Of a DNA stretch of 64,000 nucleotides, positions 1-10,552 are shown piece after piece (the stretch's first letter is position 1; every line of letters starts with the position of its first letter). The notes under the pieces are model-generated. The model searched no databases and had not been told where the DNA came from. It worked only from the letters and a program-made list of their open reading frames with translations. The position numbers and the translations under genes were made by a program. Origin of the DNA: Brucella intermedia LMG 3301 (GTDB lineage Bacteria; Pseudomonadota; Alphaproteobacteria; Rhizobiales; Rhizobiaceae); assembly GCF_000182645.1 (NCBI RefSeq), contig NZ_ACQA01000001.1, positions 2,236,001-2,300,000 of the forward strand, written 5' to 3'.

Positions 1-374
1 GTAATTCGCTCTCCCGCTCCTCCCCTTCGAGACGGCGCCCTTCGACAAGCTCAGGACGCCTCCTCTGGATGAGGGTGGAGCGTAATTAATCAGCCTCGAC
101 GAACGGCACGCTGCGTTTGCGAGTCGACAGCGACATATCCATTCTGGAACGCTCTTCAAGCACCACCGCCCTCACCCTGAGGAGGCGTCCTGAGCTTGTC
201 GAAGGGCGCCGTCTCGAAGGGTCGAGGATCAATGGGATCGAATGGAGAGCAAGAAATACCTCTTCACCGTTCCTTTCCGGCCTTTTGCGGTAGGATTCTC
301 GGCGCGCCTGTGTTAGGGCGAGCCGTCCACTTTCCTGAACGCATCCGTTTCAGCAACGAAGAGACCAACTCCCT
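1..374. other. Gene-free stretch before purH
   Basis: Apart from the inverted repeat at 26-219, this stretch holds only the purH leader (about 220-374). I see no credible ORF, RNA gene or riboswitch. The end of any upstream gene lies outside the window. Confidence 0.5.
26..219. repeat. Long inverted repeat, REP-like, upstream of purH
   Basis: Two arms of about 50 nt (roughly 26-78 and 164-219) are near-perfect reverse complements. They share the core GACGGCGCCCTTCGACAAGC and its complement, and are separated by about 85 nt of unique sequence. A similar pair sits at 22659-22879, so this is a dispersed family. The function is unknown. It could form a large cruciform or simply be two inward-facing copies of a REP-like unit. 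Confidence 0.8.
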
Positions 375-1991
375 ATGGCTGTCAGCTCCAAGCATATTCC
401 CGCTCCCGATCTTCATCGGGTGCGCCGCGCCCTCCTTTCCGTTTCCGACAAGACCGGCCTGATCGATTTCGCCAAGGCGCTTCACGCGCAGGGCGTCGAA
501 ATCCTTTCGACCGGCGGCACCGCCAAATCGATTGCCGCCGAGGGCATTCCGGTGAAGGACGTGTCCGAAGTAACCGGTTTCCCGGAAATCATGGACGGGC
601 GCGTCAAGACGCTGCATCCGGCAGTCCATGGCGGCCTGCTCGCCGTGCGCAATGATCCGGAACACGTCTCGGCCATGGAAGCACACGGCATTGGCGGCAT
701 CGATCTCGCCGTCATCAATCTCTATCCGTTCGAGGAAGTCCGCTTCAAGGGCGGCGACTATGACACCACCGTCGAAAACATCGACATTGGTGGCCCGGCC
801 ATGATCCGCGCTTCCGCGAAGAACCATGCCTATGTCGCAACCGTCGTCGATCCTGCCGACTATGCAGCAGTCGTCGCTGAGCTGGAAAAGCATTCCGGTT
901 CCCTGCCGCTTGCCTTCCGCAAGAAGCTCGCCGCCAAGGCATTTTCGCGCACCGCTGCCTATGACGCCGCGATTTCCAACTGGTTTGCCGAAGCAATCGA
1001 GGAAGAAACCCCGGTCTATCGCTCGGTCGCAGGCAAGCTGCATTCCGTCATGCGCTATGGCGAGAACCCGCACCAGACGGCAGGTTTTTATCTCACCGGC
1101 GAAAAGCGCCCCGGCGTTGCCACCGCGACCCAACTTCAGGGCAAGCAGCTTTCCTATAACAACATCAACGACACCGATGCGGCTTTCGAACTCGTCGCCG
1201 AATTCGACCCGGCCCGCACCGCAGCCGTTGCCATCATCAAGCATGCCAATCCGTGCGGCGTGGCAGAAGGCGCATCGATAAAAGACGCCTATCTCAAGGC
1301 GCTCGCCTGCGATCCGGTTTCGGCCTTTGGCGGCATCGTCGCGCTCAACAAGACGCTTGATGAAGAAGCTGCCGAAGAGATCGTCAAAATCTTCACCGAA
1401 GTCATCATCGCCCCGGATGCCACCGAAGGCGCACAGGCCATCGTCGCAGCCAAGAAGAACCTGCGCCTGCTCGTGACCGGCGGTCTGCCGGACCCACGCG
1501 CCAAGGGCATTGCCGCCAAGACGGTTGCCGGTGGCCTGCTGGTCCAGTCACGCGACAATGGCGTGGTGGATGATCTCGATCTCAAGGTTGTCACCAAGCG
1601 CGCGCCGACCGAAGCCGAACTCAACGACATGAAATTCGCCTTCCGCATTGCCAAGCATGTGAAGTCGAACGCCATCGTCTATGTCAAGGATGGCGCGACG
1701 GTCGGTATCGGCGCAGGCCAGATGAGCCGTGTGGATTCCGCCCGCATCGCAGCCCGCAAGGCGGAAGACGCTGCCGAAGCCGCCGGTCTTGCCGAGCCGC
1801 TCACCAAGGGCTGCGTGGTCGCTTCCGATGCGTTCTTCCCGTTTGCAGACGGTCTTCTGTCAGCCGTTCAGGCCGGCGCAACCGCCGTCATCCAGCCGGG
1901 CGGCTCCATGCGCGACGACGAGGTGATCGCCGCTGCCGACGAACATGGCATCGCCATGGTCATGACCGGCATGCGCCATTTCCGGCATTAA
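375..1991 (+). CDS. purH: Bifunctional AICAR formyltransferase / IMP cyclohydrolase
   Basis: This enzyme catalyses the last two steps of de novo purine synthesis, formylating AICAR with 10-formyl-THF and then closing the ring to IMP in the cytosol. The 538-aa length is normal for the family. An N-terminal MGS-like (IMP cyclohydrolase) domain covers roughly residues 18-150, with the motif LSTGGTAK. The AICARFT domain follows and contains the catalytic motif KHANPCGVA near residue 290. The C-terminus [11 protein letters not shown] is typical of PurH. The ATG start has a GAAGAG purine stretch upstream. The gene stands alone, followed by a palindromic element and a terminator. Confidence 0.97.
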   Translation: MAVSSKHIPAPDLHRVRRALLSVSDKTGLIDFAKALHAQGVEILSTGGTAKSIAAEGIPVKDVSEVTGFPEIMDGRVKTLHPAVHGGLLAVRNDPEHVSAMEAHGIGGIDLAVINLYPFEEVRFKGGDYDTTVENIDIGGPAMIRASAKNHAYVATVVDPADYAAVVAELEKHSGSLPLAFRKKLAAKAFSRTAAYDAAISNWFAEAIEEETPVYRSVAGKLHSVMRYGENPHQTAGFYLTGEKRPGVATATQLQGKQLSYNNINDTDAAFELVAEFDPARTAAVAIIKHANPCGVAEGASIKDAYLKALACDPVSAFGGIVALNKTLDEEAAEEIVKIFTEVIIAPDATEGAQAIVAAKKNLRLLVTGGLPDPRAKGIAAKTVAGGLLVQSRDNGVVDDLDLKVVTKRAPTEAELNDMKFAFRIAKHVKSNAIVYVKDGATVGIGAGQMSRVDSARIAARKAEDAAEAAGLAEPLTKGCVVASDAFFPFADGLLSAVQAGATAVIQPGGSMRDDEVIAAADEHGIAMVMTGMRHFRH

Positions 1992-2039
1992 TGCATGTCT
2001 CCCAAAAGTGGGAACCGGTTTTGGGATAAAGACATGCAT
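1991..2039. repeat. Rhizobial intergenic palindromic element
   Basis: The arms ATGCATGTCTCCCAAAAGTG and its imperfect complement enclose GGAACCGG. The element begins at the last base of the purH stop codon. It belongs to the same family as copies at 17851, 22173, 25427, 37631 and 40219. Such palindromic elements are common in Rhizobiales intergenic DNA. A second palindrome (AAAGCGTGTC...GACACGCT) follows at about 2052-2095. Confidence 0.75.
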
Positions 2040-2127
2040 GGAAACTAAAGCTTAAAGCGTGTCATACGAGTACGATAAAATGCGACACGCTGTTAAAGCT
2101 TATACGCATTATAAAACAGGCATTTAT

Positions 2128-2165
2128 CGAGGCCCCGAAACCAGCCGTTCCGGGGCCTCGTTTTC
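2128..2165 (+). terminator. Rho-independent terminator after purH
   Basis: A GC-rich stem (GAGGCCCCG / CGGGGCCTC) with a loop of about 13 nt is followed by TTTT. It lies about 70 bp before glpK. Confidence 0.8.
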
Positions 2166-2234
2166 ATTGAGTTTCATATTGTTTCGTTTAAATTCGTTTT
2201 CAGAATAGGCCGGATCAACGGAGGAGCCCGCCCC

Positions 2235-3734
2235 ATGACGCAGTTTATCGGTTCCATCGACCAGGGAACCACGAGTTCGCGTTTCATCATTTTCGACCGG
2301 CAGGGCGATATCGTCGCCAGCGACCAGCGCGAACACGAGCAGATTTATCCGAAGGCGGGCTGGGTCGAACACAATCCAACGGAAATCTGGCGCAATACGC
2401 AGCACGTCATTGCCGCAGCGCTGAAGAAGGCAAACCTGAAGGCAGCCGACATAGCTTCCGTCGGCATTACCAACCAGCGCGAAACCACTCTGCTCTGGGA
2501 CCGGAAGACCGGCGTGCCGCTCCATAATGCGGTCGTCTGGATGGATACGCGCACGGACGAGCTGGTCGCCCGATACACGAAAGACGGCGGCGCGGACCGC
2601 CTGCGCGAAAAAACCGGCCTGCCCATCTCGACCTATTTCTCCGGCCTCAAGCTGCGCTGGATACTCGATCACGTTCCCGGTGCCCGTGAAAAGGCCGAAG
2701 CTGGCGACGCGCTTTTCGGCACCATCGACACATGGCTGGTCTGGAACCTCACCGGCGGCACCGATGGCGGCATTCACATCACCGATGTGACCAACGCCTC
2801 CCGCACCCAGCTCATGGATCTTTCCACGCTGAAATGGGACGCGGATATTCTCCGCCTGTTCGAGATTCCTGCTTCCTGCCTGCCAGAAATCCGCTCCTCG
2901 AGCGAGGTCTATGGCGAGATCGCCCTGCCCTCGCTTTCCGGCGTCAAGCTGGCGGGTATTCTGGGTGACCAGCAGGCAGCGCTCTTCGGCCAGGCCTGTC
3001 TGGAACCGGGCGAGGCCAAGAACACCTATGGCACCGGTTGCTTCATGCTGATGAACACCGGCGAGAAACTGGTGCCCTCCAATTTTGGACTGCTGACCAC
3101 GGTTGCCTACAAGCTGGACGGCGCGAAGCCGGTCTATGCGCTGGAAGGGTCAATTGCGATCACCGGTGCTCTGGTGCAATGGCTGCGCGACAATCTCGGC
3201 ATCATCAGGCACAGCAGCGACATCGAAACGCTGGCCCGCACCGTAGAAGACAATGGCGACGTCTATTTCGTCCCGGCCTTCTCCGGCCTCTATGCGCCGC
3301 ACTGGCAGGATTCCGCGCGCGGCATCATTGCTGGCCTCACCCGCTTCGCCAACAAGGGGCACATCGCCCGCGCGGCGCTGGAGGCGAGCGCCTATCAGGT
3401 GCGCGAAGTGCTGGATGCGATGGTGAAGGATTCCGGCGTCGAGATCACGGAGTTGCGCGCCGATGGCGGCATGACCGTCAACGAGCTGCTCATGCAGTTC
3501 CAGTCCGACATTCTGGACGTGCCGGTCGTGCGCCCGAAAATCATCGAGACCACGGCGCTGGGCGCTGCCTATGCGGCGGGACTTGCCGTCGGCTATTGGA
3601 AATCGACGCGGGACATCGTGGAAAACTGGCAGGTGGGCCAGCGCTGGCACCCGCGAATGCCGGTCGAGGAAAGCACGCGCCTGTTCCGCTCGTGGGAAAA
3701 GGCCGTGCAGCGTTCCATGGACTGGATCGAATAG
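2235..3734 (+). CDS. glpK: Glycerol kinase
   Basis: GlpK phosphorylates glycerol to sn-glycerol-3-phosphate using ATP, in the cytosol. The 499-aa length and FGGY-kinase architecture fit: phosphate-binding motif DQGTTSS at residues 9-15, and the second actin-fold motif [12 protein letters not shown] followed by YGTGCFML in the middle. The start is supported by a strong SD (GGAGGAG) nine bases upstream of the ATG. No other glp genes are adjacent, so this looks like a single-gene unit. Its last 190 bp overlap, antisense, the abnormally extended 3' end of the neighbouring MFS gene. Confidence 0.97.
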   Translation: MTQFIGSIDQGTTSSRFIIFDRQGDIVASDQREHEQIYPKAGWVEHNPTEIWRNTQHVIAAALKKANLKAADIASVGITNQRETTLLWDRKTGVPLHNAVVWMDTRTDELVARYTKDGGADRLREKTGLPISTYFSGLKLRWILDHVPGAREKAEAGDALFGTIDTWLVWNLTGGTDGGIHITDVTNASRTQLMDLSTLKWDADILRLFEIPASCLPEIRSSSEVYGEIALPSLSGVKLAGILGDQQAALFGQACLEPGEAKNTYGTGCFMLMNTGEKLVPSNFGLLTTVAYKLDGAKPVYALEGSIAITGALVQWLRDNLGIIRHSSDIETLARTVEDNGDVYFVPAFSGLYAPHWQDSARGIIAGLTRFANKGHIARAALEASAYQVREVLDAMVKDSGVEITELRADGGMTVNELLMQFQSDILDVPVVRPKIIETTALGAAYAAGLAVGYWKSTRDIVENWQVGQRWHPRMPVEESTRLFRSWEKAVQRSMDWIE

Positions 3735-5169
3735 AGCCGTCTCGAAAAGACCGGAACCGCCTCCGGCACGTCAATGCGGGCCGGATGCAAGCGGCTTGTC
3801 GGCCGGGATAAGGCGTAATGGCAGCCAGATAGAGCCCCACGACAAAAAACAGCAGTAGCACCGACATGCCAATCGCCGCGCAGCCAGTGAGAGCCGTGAT
3901 CGTCGCGACCAGAAACGGCCCGAGAAATCCCGTCGCCCGGCCCGCCAGCGCATAGATGCCGAAATAGCGACCCGATTCCTCCGGCCTGATGCTGCGCGCA
4001 AACCACGAACGGGCGGACGCCTGCACCGGCCCCAGGGCGGCGCCGATCATCAGCCCGTAGACGAGAAATGCCTGTTCCGCAGCCGTGGAGAACAGCCCAT
4101 GTCCCTCGGAATAGCCAACCGGCAAAAGCCCGAGCAGAAAATAATTCGTTCCGGTGGAAACGATACCGAACGAGGCGATGAGCAGAAGCACCAGCGATCC
4201 GAGCACGATGGCTTTTGAGCCGAGCCTTGCATCGAGACGAGCCGCGACGAGGCAGCTCAGGATCGCCGACACATTGGTGATCATGCCGAAGAGGCCGATT
4301 TCGTTGATGCTCCAGCGAAACAGTGAAGCGGCATAGCCCGCGCCGAGCGCGACAATGGCATTGAGCCCGTCCTGATAGACAAGGCGGGCGGCAAGGAAGC
4401 GGACTATTCCCGGACGCTTCCGCACTTCCCTCAGCGTCGACTTCAGTTCCGTCAGGCCGCTGCCGACCGCCTGGCGCAGCGGCTGGCCGCGCGCCTGATC
4501 CGGCGTGAACAGGAACATCGGCATGATGAAAACGAGATACCACAGCGCCGCGATGGGGCCGGTGATGCGGGCATCTTCGCCGCTGGCAGGGTCAAGCCCG
4601 AAGAGCGGCGGAAGCCCGATCAGGGTCCTGCCCGTCTCGGGTGACGACGCCAGAAAGACCACGACGAAGATCAGCACCAGCACGCCGCCCAGATAGCCGA
4701 GCCCCCAGGCCAGATTGGATACTTTGCCAATCTCCCTGGCGGGGACGAGCCGCGGCATCATGGAATCGTTGAAGACGATGGAAAACTCCGCCGAGATCAT
4801 GGCGATGCTGAATGCCAGAAGCACCCAAAACAGGTTTGCGCCCGGCACCGCGAACCACAGCGTCATCAGGCCCGCGATCTTCAGGACGGCAAAGAAGCCG
4901 ATCCACGGTTTGCGCGCGCCGGTCTTGTCGGCAATCGATCCCAGAACGGGCGACAGCAGTGCGATCACGAGGCCCGCGGCGGCAAAGCCGTACCCCCAGG
5001 CGATCTGCCCCGCTTCCGGCGTGTCGGCCATGCGTGAGATGAAATAGGGACCAAAGATGAAGGTTACGATGACGGTGAAGAACGGCTGCGCCGCCCAGTC
5101 GAAGAATATCCAGCCCCATACGCCACGCCGCGAGGCATGGCTGCGGGCAGCCATAAGCTGATCGCTCAA
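3541..5169 (-). CDS. MFS transporter, UMF1 type, with aberrant C-terminal extension
   Basis: This is a multi-pass inner-membrane major facilitator with about 12 hydrophobic segments. The opening [22 protein letters not shown] and the mid-protein pattern resemble the UMF1 (Atg22-like) family, whose substrate is unknown. The start is TTG with SD AAGGAAAGAG; an ATG five codons later is an alternative. The membrane domain ends near TPYP at about 3810. From there this frame reads about 77 arginine/proline-rich residues antisense to glpK, which is not protein-like. Removing one G just after TPYP would give [10 protein letters not shown] and a stop at 3771-3773. I infer that the ancestral gene ended there and that this copy has a 1-nt insertion or a sequencing indel. 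Confidence 0.8.
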   Translation of the reverse strand: MSDQLMAARSHASRRGVWGWIFFDWAAQPFFTVIVTFIFGPYFISRMADTPEAGQIAWGYGFAAAGLVIALLSPVLGSIADKTGARKPWIGFFAVLKIAGLMTLWFAVPGANLFWVLLAFSIAMISAEFSIVFNDSMMPRLVPAREIGKVSNLAWGLGYLGGVLVLIFVVVFLASSPETGRTLIGLPPLFGLDPASGEDARITGPIAALWYLVFIMPMFLFTPDQARGQPLRQAVGSGLTELKSTLREVRKRPGIVRFLAARLVYQDGLNAIVALGAGYAASLFRWSINEIGLFGMITNVSAILSCLVAARLDARLGSKAIVLGSLVLLLIASFGIVSTGTNYFLLGLLPVGYSEGHGLFSTAAEQAFLVYGLMIGAALGPVQASARSWFARSIRPEESGRYFGIYALAGRATGFLGPFLVATITALTGCAAIGMSVLLLFFVVGLYLAAITPYPGRQAACIRPALTCRRRFRSFRDGSIRSSPWNAARPFPTSGTGACFPRPAFAGASAGPPASFPRCPASISNSRRQVPPHRQRPAPWSR

Positions 5170-5473
5170 TTACTCTTTCCTTCCCCCCACGCCCGAAGCG
5201 GCTTCCGACGATAGAGCACCATGCGCCTTTTGGCGTATAAAGACCACTCCAGCCCGATACATCTGCACACTATGCTTTGCGAAAACCGGTTCCGGATTTC
5301 ATGCAGATGCACGCAGGCCAGCCGAGCCGTTCGGCTGCATCGTTCCTTCAATGTATCGGATGAATTTCAGGCCCAAATCATATTAGCGGGAGCTTATACC
5401 CCGAAATGTGCACTGGAAAGAAATAAAAAGGGCGGCCACAGCCGCCCTTCTGCAATAGAATTTCCCGACCTGC
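5170..5473. other. Intergenic region between MFS gene and gdhB
   Basis: It contains a degenerate half of the rhizobial palindrome at about 5275-5305 (GCGAAAACCGGTTCCGG) and the gdhB terminator at its right end. No gene is visible. Confidence 0.5.
5425..5450 (-). terminator. Terminator of gdhB
   Basis: On the minus strand the stem GGGCGGC/GCCGCCC with loop TGTG is followed by TTTTTATTT. It lies 24 bp past the gdhB stop. Confidence 0.85.
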
Positions 5474-8400
5474 CTACTGGGCGAGATCGGACATCAGGCC
5501 CGCTGCAACCGCCAGTCGCGAAACGGTCAGGTCGCCACCTTCCGTCAAGGCGACCATGCGGTTCTGCACCTGCTCGATGCGGGCGCCATCGGCTGCAAAC
5601 CAGGCTGCCGCCGGGTCCTTGTCCTTGGCGAAACGCTTGAGTGCCGCAATGGTGATGCCGCGTGCAGCCTGCGTGATCGTATCGCTTGCCCGTGACAGCG
5701 CCAGCCCGTCATAATAGTCCGTGACGGGGATGGAGCGCGCGGCTTCCTCGATGCGACCGATGCGGAAGGCTTCCGAAACACCGAAATAGGTCTTGGCGGT
5801 AACCACCCGGTCGGCGCCCGCCAGATGCGCGATCAGCGCAATGTCCGGCATGATGCCTGCAAGCTGCAGATTGGCAAGACGCTGTGCCAGCTTTTCCGGC
5901 GCACCCATTTCCACGAAAGCGGCCTTGTCGGCCTGAAGCGCGGTTTTGAGATATTCCGGCATCAGACCGTCGAAACGCGGCTCCAGTTCGGCGCGCGCCC
6001 TGGTGATCGTATCCACCAGTTCCGTCAGGTTGGCGCGCGTCGTGTCGTTGCGCAGCACCCATGCCGTCGTCGCCTGCAGCATTTCGCCGACGAGATGGTA
6101 GAACTGGTTCTGCACATCGCCCGGAACGCGATTGTCCAGCGCATCGATGGCGTCATAGATCGTGTCGATGTCGAAGCCGTCACGCACCGCCACATAAGCG
6201 CGGACGATATCGGCAGGCGACTTGCCGGTCGTATCGGCCAGGCGGCTGATGAAGGTGATGCCCCCGCGATTGATGACATCGTTCGCCAGCAAGGTGGCGA
6301 CGATTTCACGGCGCAGGCGATGACCCGAGATTTCCTCGGCATAGGTCTTCACCATGCGCTTGGGGAAGTAGCCCATCAGCAGCGACTGGAAGTACGGCTC
6401 GTCCGGAAGCTGGCTCGCCACCAGATCGTCACAGAGCGAGAGCTTCGCATAGGCCAGCAGAACCGCCAGTTCCGGGCGGGTGAGCGGCTGGCCAGCCTTC
6501 TGGCGCTCGGCGAGCAATGCGTCCGACGGCAGGTTCTCCACCTTGCGGTCGAGCAGCTTGCGGGCTTCCAGTTCCGCCATGAAGCGCGCCTGATAGGGCA
6601 GCTCCGCCAGTCCCTGGCGTTCGCTCAGCGAAAGCGCTAGCGGCTGCAGATAGTTGTTGCGCAGCACCAGTGCCGAAACATCGTCGGTCATGCTGACCAG
6701 AAGCTTGTCGCGCGCCGGGCGCTTGAGCTTGCCCGAACGCATGGCCGCAGCCAGCGCGATCTTGATGTTGACCTCGACGTCCGAGCAGTTGACGCCCGCC
6801 GAATTGTCGATGGCGTCCGTGTTACCGCGACCGCCCGACAAAGCATATTCGATACGCCCGCGCTGGGTCACGCCAAGATTCGCGCCTTCGCCGATCACCC
6901 GCGCACCGACTTCCGAGCCGGTGATGCGGATCGCATCATTGGCGCGGTCACCAACCTGCGCATCCGTTTCAGCGGAGGAGCGGATATAGGTGCCGATGCC
7001 GCCGAACCAGAGCAGATCGACCTTGGACTTCAGGATCGCCGTCATGATTTCCTGCGGCGTTCCGGAGGTCTTGCCGAGGCCGATGGCATTGGCCGCTTCC
7101 GGAGAGAGCGTGATCGTCTTCTGACTGCGGCTGTAGATGCCGCCGCCAGCCGAAAGCTTGGAGCGGTCATAGTCCTGCCAGCTCGAACGCGGCAACTCGA
7201 ACAGGCGCTTGCGCTCGGCAAAGCCGTCCGCCGGAACCGGGTTCGGGTCGATGAAGATATCGCGATGGTCGAACGCCGCCACGAGGCGAATCTGTTCGGA
7301 AAGCAGCATGCCGTTGCCGAAGACGTCGCCCGACATGTCGCCCACGCCCGCAACCGTGAAAGGCTCGTTCTGGATATCCATGTCGAGTTCGCGGAAATGG
7401 CGCTTCACGGCTTCCCACGCGCCGCGCGCGGTGATGCCCATGCCCTTGTGGTCGTAACCGGCGGAACCGCCCGATGCGAAGGCATCGTCCAGCCAGAAAT
7501 CATGCGCCTGGCTGATGGCATTGGCCGTATCGGAGAAAGTGGCCGTGCCCTTGTCGGCGGCAACGACGAAGTAAGGATCGTCATTGTCATGGCGCACGAC
7601 TTCCGCCGGCGGCACGACATCGCTGTCCTCGATATTGTCGGTAACGGACAGGAGCGTGGAGATGAAGACCTTGTAGGCATCGCGGCCGGCTTCGAACACC
7701 GCATTGCGATCGCCGCCGACCGGCAGACGCTTCGGATAGAAGCCGCCCTTGGCGCCGACCGGCACGATAACCGCGTTCTTGACCTGCTGCGCCTTTACCA
7801 GCCCCAGCACTTCGGTGCGATAATCCTGCGCGCGGTCCGACCAGCGCAGGCCGCCGCGGGCGACCGCGCCGAAACGCAGGTGCACGCCTTCCACTTCCGG
7901 CCCGTAGACGAAGATTTCGCGGTACGGGCGCGGGTCAGGCAGGCCGTCGACCAGACGCGGATTGAGCTTGAAGGCGAAGGTGACGCGCGGCTTTCCCTCG
8001 GCATCCGGCTGATAGGCGTTGGTGCGCAGCGTCGCTTCGATCAGATTGCGGAAACGGCGCAATATCTGGTCGTCATCGATGCTCGGCACGCCCAGCAGCG
8101 CCGTTTCGATGCCATCGACGAGCTTCTTTTCAGCCGCATCCCGGCGCTTGGCCGACGGATTGAAACGCAGGTCGAACAGCGAATAGAGGTCGCTGGCGAT
8201 TTCCGGATAACGGTTCAGCGCTGCCGCGATGAAGCCCTGCGAATAGGCGATGCCCGCCTGCTGCAGATAGCGCCCATAGGAACGCAGGATCATGATCTGG
8301 CGTGCCGTCAGGCGCGCGGTCTGCACCAGCGCATTATAGCCGTCATTATCGGCCTGACCGTCCCAGACATTGCGGAACACGTCTTCCAGCATCTCGCCAT

Positions 8401-10264
8401 CGTCGGAAAGATCGACCGGTGCCCCATAGGCGTTCACGAGCTGCATGTCGTGCAGGTAGACGGTCGCACCGTCTTCGCCTGCCTGCGGCAGGTCGATGGT
8501 CTGCTCGCTGACGACACGGAAACCCATGTTTTCCAGAAGCGGCACGCGCTGCGACAGCACGACCGGCGCACCGTGATGATAGATCTTCAGCGAAACCGCA
8601 TCGGGACCGTCGGTGCGATAGCGATAGAAATCCACGAAAAGCGGCGCCTCGGCGCTGAGGCTGGCAATGCGTTCCGCATCGACCAGCGCTTCCGGCGCCG
8701 TGAAGATTTCGCGGTAGGACGGCGGAAAGCTTGCGGCAAGCGCTACGGTCTTCGCGTCGGCGCTGTCGGAGCTTTCACGCACCGCGTCGTCCCAGGTGCG
8801 GACGATGGCGCGCACTTGCGCTTCCAGCGCTTCCCGGTCCACATGCGGCGTGGAACGCTCGTGACGGCGGATGACGAACTGGACGCGCGTCAGGCCGTTC
8901 TGCAGGAAGACTGGATGGAATTCAAAACTGTCGCCGCCATAGACGTCGACCAGATAATGCCCGATCTTCTCGCGCACGACCGAGTCGTAACGGTCGCGCG
9001 GGATATAGACCAGCACGGTGGCAAAACGGCCAAACCGGTCGAGACGCGGAACAGCGCGCACCCGGGGACGCTCGCCCAGCGCCAGGATCAGTTCGGCATT
9101 GGCCGTCAGGCTTTCCACATCGATCTGGAAAAGCTCGTCGCGCGGATATTCCTCCAGCACGTTGATGAGCGCCTTGCCCGAATGGTCCTCGCGGTTGAAG
9201 CCGAGATGCTTGATGACCGCATCGGCCTTGGAACGGATGAACGGAATGCCCGCGACCGAACTCGTATAGGCAACCGAGGTAAAGAGGCCGACCAGGCGCA
9301 GTTCGCCGATGGCCTCGCCCTTCTCGCCGAATATCTTCACGCCGACATAATCGAGATAGGAGCGGCGATGCACCAGCGAAAGCGAGTTCGCCTTGGTGAC
9401 GATCAGCGGCTCGTTGCTGTCGAGGAATTCGGTCACTTCGCGCGGCGTCACCGTGTCGTCGTCATCCTTGCGCAGGACGCGGACCTCGTGATCGTTGAGA
9501 ATGCCGAGCGTTTCCTTGACCGGCACGAGTTCGCGCTTGTCGCCCTTGCCCTTGAAGGTCAGCTCGCGAAGTCCGAGGAAGATGAAACGGTCGTCGCGCA
9601 GCCATTCGAGAAAGGCGATCGCTTCCGGCATGGCGGGATCGCCCGTCATGTCGTGCACGCGCTTGTAATCGGCGATCGCGCCATCGAGGCGCTTCAGCAT
9701 CGGCTTCCAGTCGCTGACGGCGGCGCGAACCTGCCCCAGCACACGCTTGATGGCGGCGGTCAGGTCGGCCTTGGTCTGCTTGTCGAGAGCCGGGAGATGG
9801 ATCTGCACCAGGCTGACGCGCTCGACGCCCTTGGCAGGCGCAAGCTGCGATGCCTCACCCAGAATGACGAGCTCGTCCTTCTCGCGCGCAATGTCCAGAA
9901 CCGGATGCACAACCATGAAAATCTGGTTGGCATGATCGTTCAGCTCACCCATGATGGAGTCGAGCAGGAACGGCATATTGTCGTTGACGATGGTGATGAC
10001 GCTCACCGGGCGACCATGGCGTTCGATACCGTTATCGACGCTGATGATGCTCTTGCCCTTGCGATAGGATTCCAGAGCGGCATAGCCGTGACGGGCTGAA
10101 CTGTCGAGAGCGGCGGCATCGTAAGCGGCCAGATCTTCTGGCGGCGCCCATTCGAAGAGAAGCTGCGAGAAGGCTGTAAGCGCCTTCGACTTTCCTCCCT
10201 TCTTCTCCTCCTTGCCTGCCTTTGAACCCTTAACCTTGCTCGACCGATCCTGCTTTGCAGTCAC
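5474..10264 (-). CDS. gdhB: NAD-specific glutamate dehydrogenase, 180-kDa class
   Basis: This enzyme oxidises glutamate to 2-oxoglutarate and ammonia with NAD+. It belongs to the very large (about 1,600-aa) class, in which a conventional dehydrogenase core sits between long N-terminal regulatory and C-terminal regions. Visible features are a Lys-rich N-terminus, ACT-like N-terminal sequence (RPVSVITIVNDNMPFLLDSI) and the core motif GGLRWSDR followed by VPVGAKGGFYPKR near residue 840. GTG at 10264 is preferred because AGGAG lies eight bases upstream. In-frame ATG (10282) and TTG (10300) would give 1,602 or 1,608 aa but lack an SD. It is transcribed alone. Confidence 0.95.
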   Translation of the reverse strand: MTAKQDRSSKVKGSKAGKEEKKGGKSKALTAFSQLLFEWAPPEDLAAYDAAALDSSARHGYAALESYRKGKSIISVDNGIERHGRPVSVITIVNDNMPFLLDSIMGELNDHANQIFMVVHPVLDIAREKDELVILGEASQLAPAKGVERVSLVQIHLPALDKQTKADLTAAIKRVLGQVRAAVSDWKPMLKRLDGAIADYKRVHDMTGDPAMPEAIAFLEWLRDDRFIFLGLRELTFKGKGDKRELVPVKETLGILNDHEVRVLRKDDDDTVTPREVTEFLDSNEPLIVTKANSLSLVHRRSYLDYVGVKIFGEKGEAIGELRLVGLFTSVAYTSSVAGIPFIRSKADAVIKHLGFNREDHSGKALINVLEEYPRDELFQIDVESLTANAELILALGERPRVRAVPRLDRFGRFATVLVYIPRDRYDSVVREKIGHYLVDVYGGDSFEFHPVFLQNGLTRVQFVIRRHERSTPHVDREALEAQVRAIVRTWDDAVRESSDSADAKTVALAASFPPSYREIFTAPEALVDAERIASLSAEAPLFVDFYRYRTDGPDAVSLKIYHHGAPVVLSQRVPLLENMGFRVVSEQTIDLPQAGEDGATVYLHDMQLVNAYGAPVDLSDDGEMLEDVFRNVWDGQADNDGYNALVQTARLTARQIMILRSYGRYLQQAGIAYSQGFIAAALNRYPEIASDLYSLFDLRFNPSAKRRDAAEKKLVDGIETALLGVPSIDDDQILRRFRNLIEATLRTNAYQPDAEGKPRVTFAFKLNPRLVDGLPDPRPYREIFVYGPEVEGVHLRFGAVARGGLRWSDRAQDYRTEVLGLVKAQQVKNAVIVPVGAKGGFYPKRLPVGGDRNAVFEAGRDAYKVFISTLLSVTDNIEDSDVVPPAEVVRHDNDDPYFVVAADKGTATFSDTANAISQAHDFWLDDAFASGGSAGYDHKGMGITARGAWEAVKRHFRELDMDIQNEPFTVAGVGDMSGDVFGNGMLLSEQIRLVAAFDHRDIFIDPNPVPADGFAERKRLFELPRSSWQDYDRSKLSAGGGIYSRSQKTITLSPEAANAIGLGKTSGTPQEIMTAILKSKVDLLWFGGIGTYIRSSAETDAQVGDRANDAIRITGSEVGARVIGEGANLGVTQRGRIEYALSGGRGNTDAIDNSAGVNCSDVEVNIKIALAAAMRSGKLKRPARDKLLVSMTDDVSALVLRNNYLQPLALSLSERQGLAELPYQARFMAELEARKLLDRKVENLPSDALLAERQKAGQPLTRPELAVLLAYAKLSLCDDLVASQLPDEPYFQSLLMGYFPKRMVKTYAEEISGHRLRREIVATLLANDVINRGGITFISRLADTTGKSPADIVRAYVAVRDGFDIDTIYDAIDALDNRVPGDVQNQFYHLVGEMLQATTAWVLRNDTTRANLTELVDTITRARAELEPRFDGLMPEYLKTALQADKAAFVEMGAPEKLAQRLANLQLAGIMPDIALIAHLAGADRVVTAKTYFGVSEAFRIGRIEEAARSIPVTDYYDGLALSRASDTITQAARGITIAALKRFAKDKDPAAAWFAADGARIEQVQNRMVALTEGGDLTVSRLAVAAGLMSDLAQ

Positions 10265-10552
10265 GTCGGATACTCCTGTCATGATGGCAATGCGCGCCAA
10301 ACTAGCAGATTAGGCACCGGATTCGATGGCAATTCGTTGAAAATAACGAAAAATTTCCCGGAAAGTCAGAAAAACCGCATTTAATCCATTTAATTTGGAA
10401 CAAAACTTCGAAAACTTCCCGCGAAATTTCGGATTATGCCAGTGGATTTCTCCACGGCGCGCAGAAATGATGCCGGAAGGGCAAAGCCGCGGGCCGGTTT
10501 TGCCCTGTTTCAGACTAAAGTTGCAGATGATTCTGATGGAACCGAGCGGCTC
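10265..10552. other. gdhB upstream region
   Basis: About 290 bp, AT-rich between 10330 and 10440, presumably holding the gdhB promoter; I cannot place -35/-10 boxes with confidence. A G/C stem (GGGCAAA...TTTGCCC, 10479-10507) lies just beyond the TPM gene stop but lacks a clear U-tract. Confidence 0.4.

Noticed and set aside
7265..10099. 944-codon open frame on the plus strand
   Set aside because: It is exactly antisense to gdhB, has low-complexity composition (Arg/His/Asp rich) and no family resemblance. High-GC genes often leave such a frame open.
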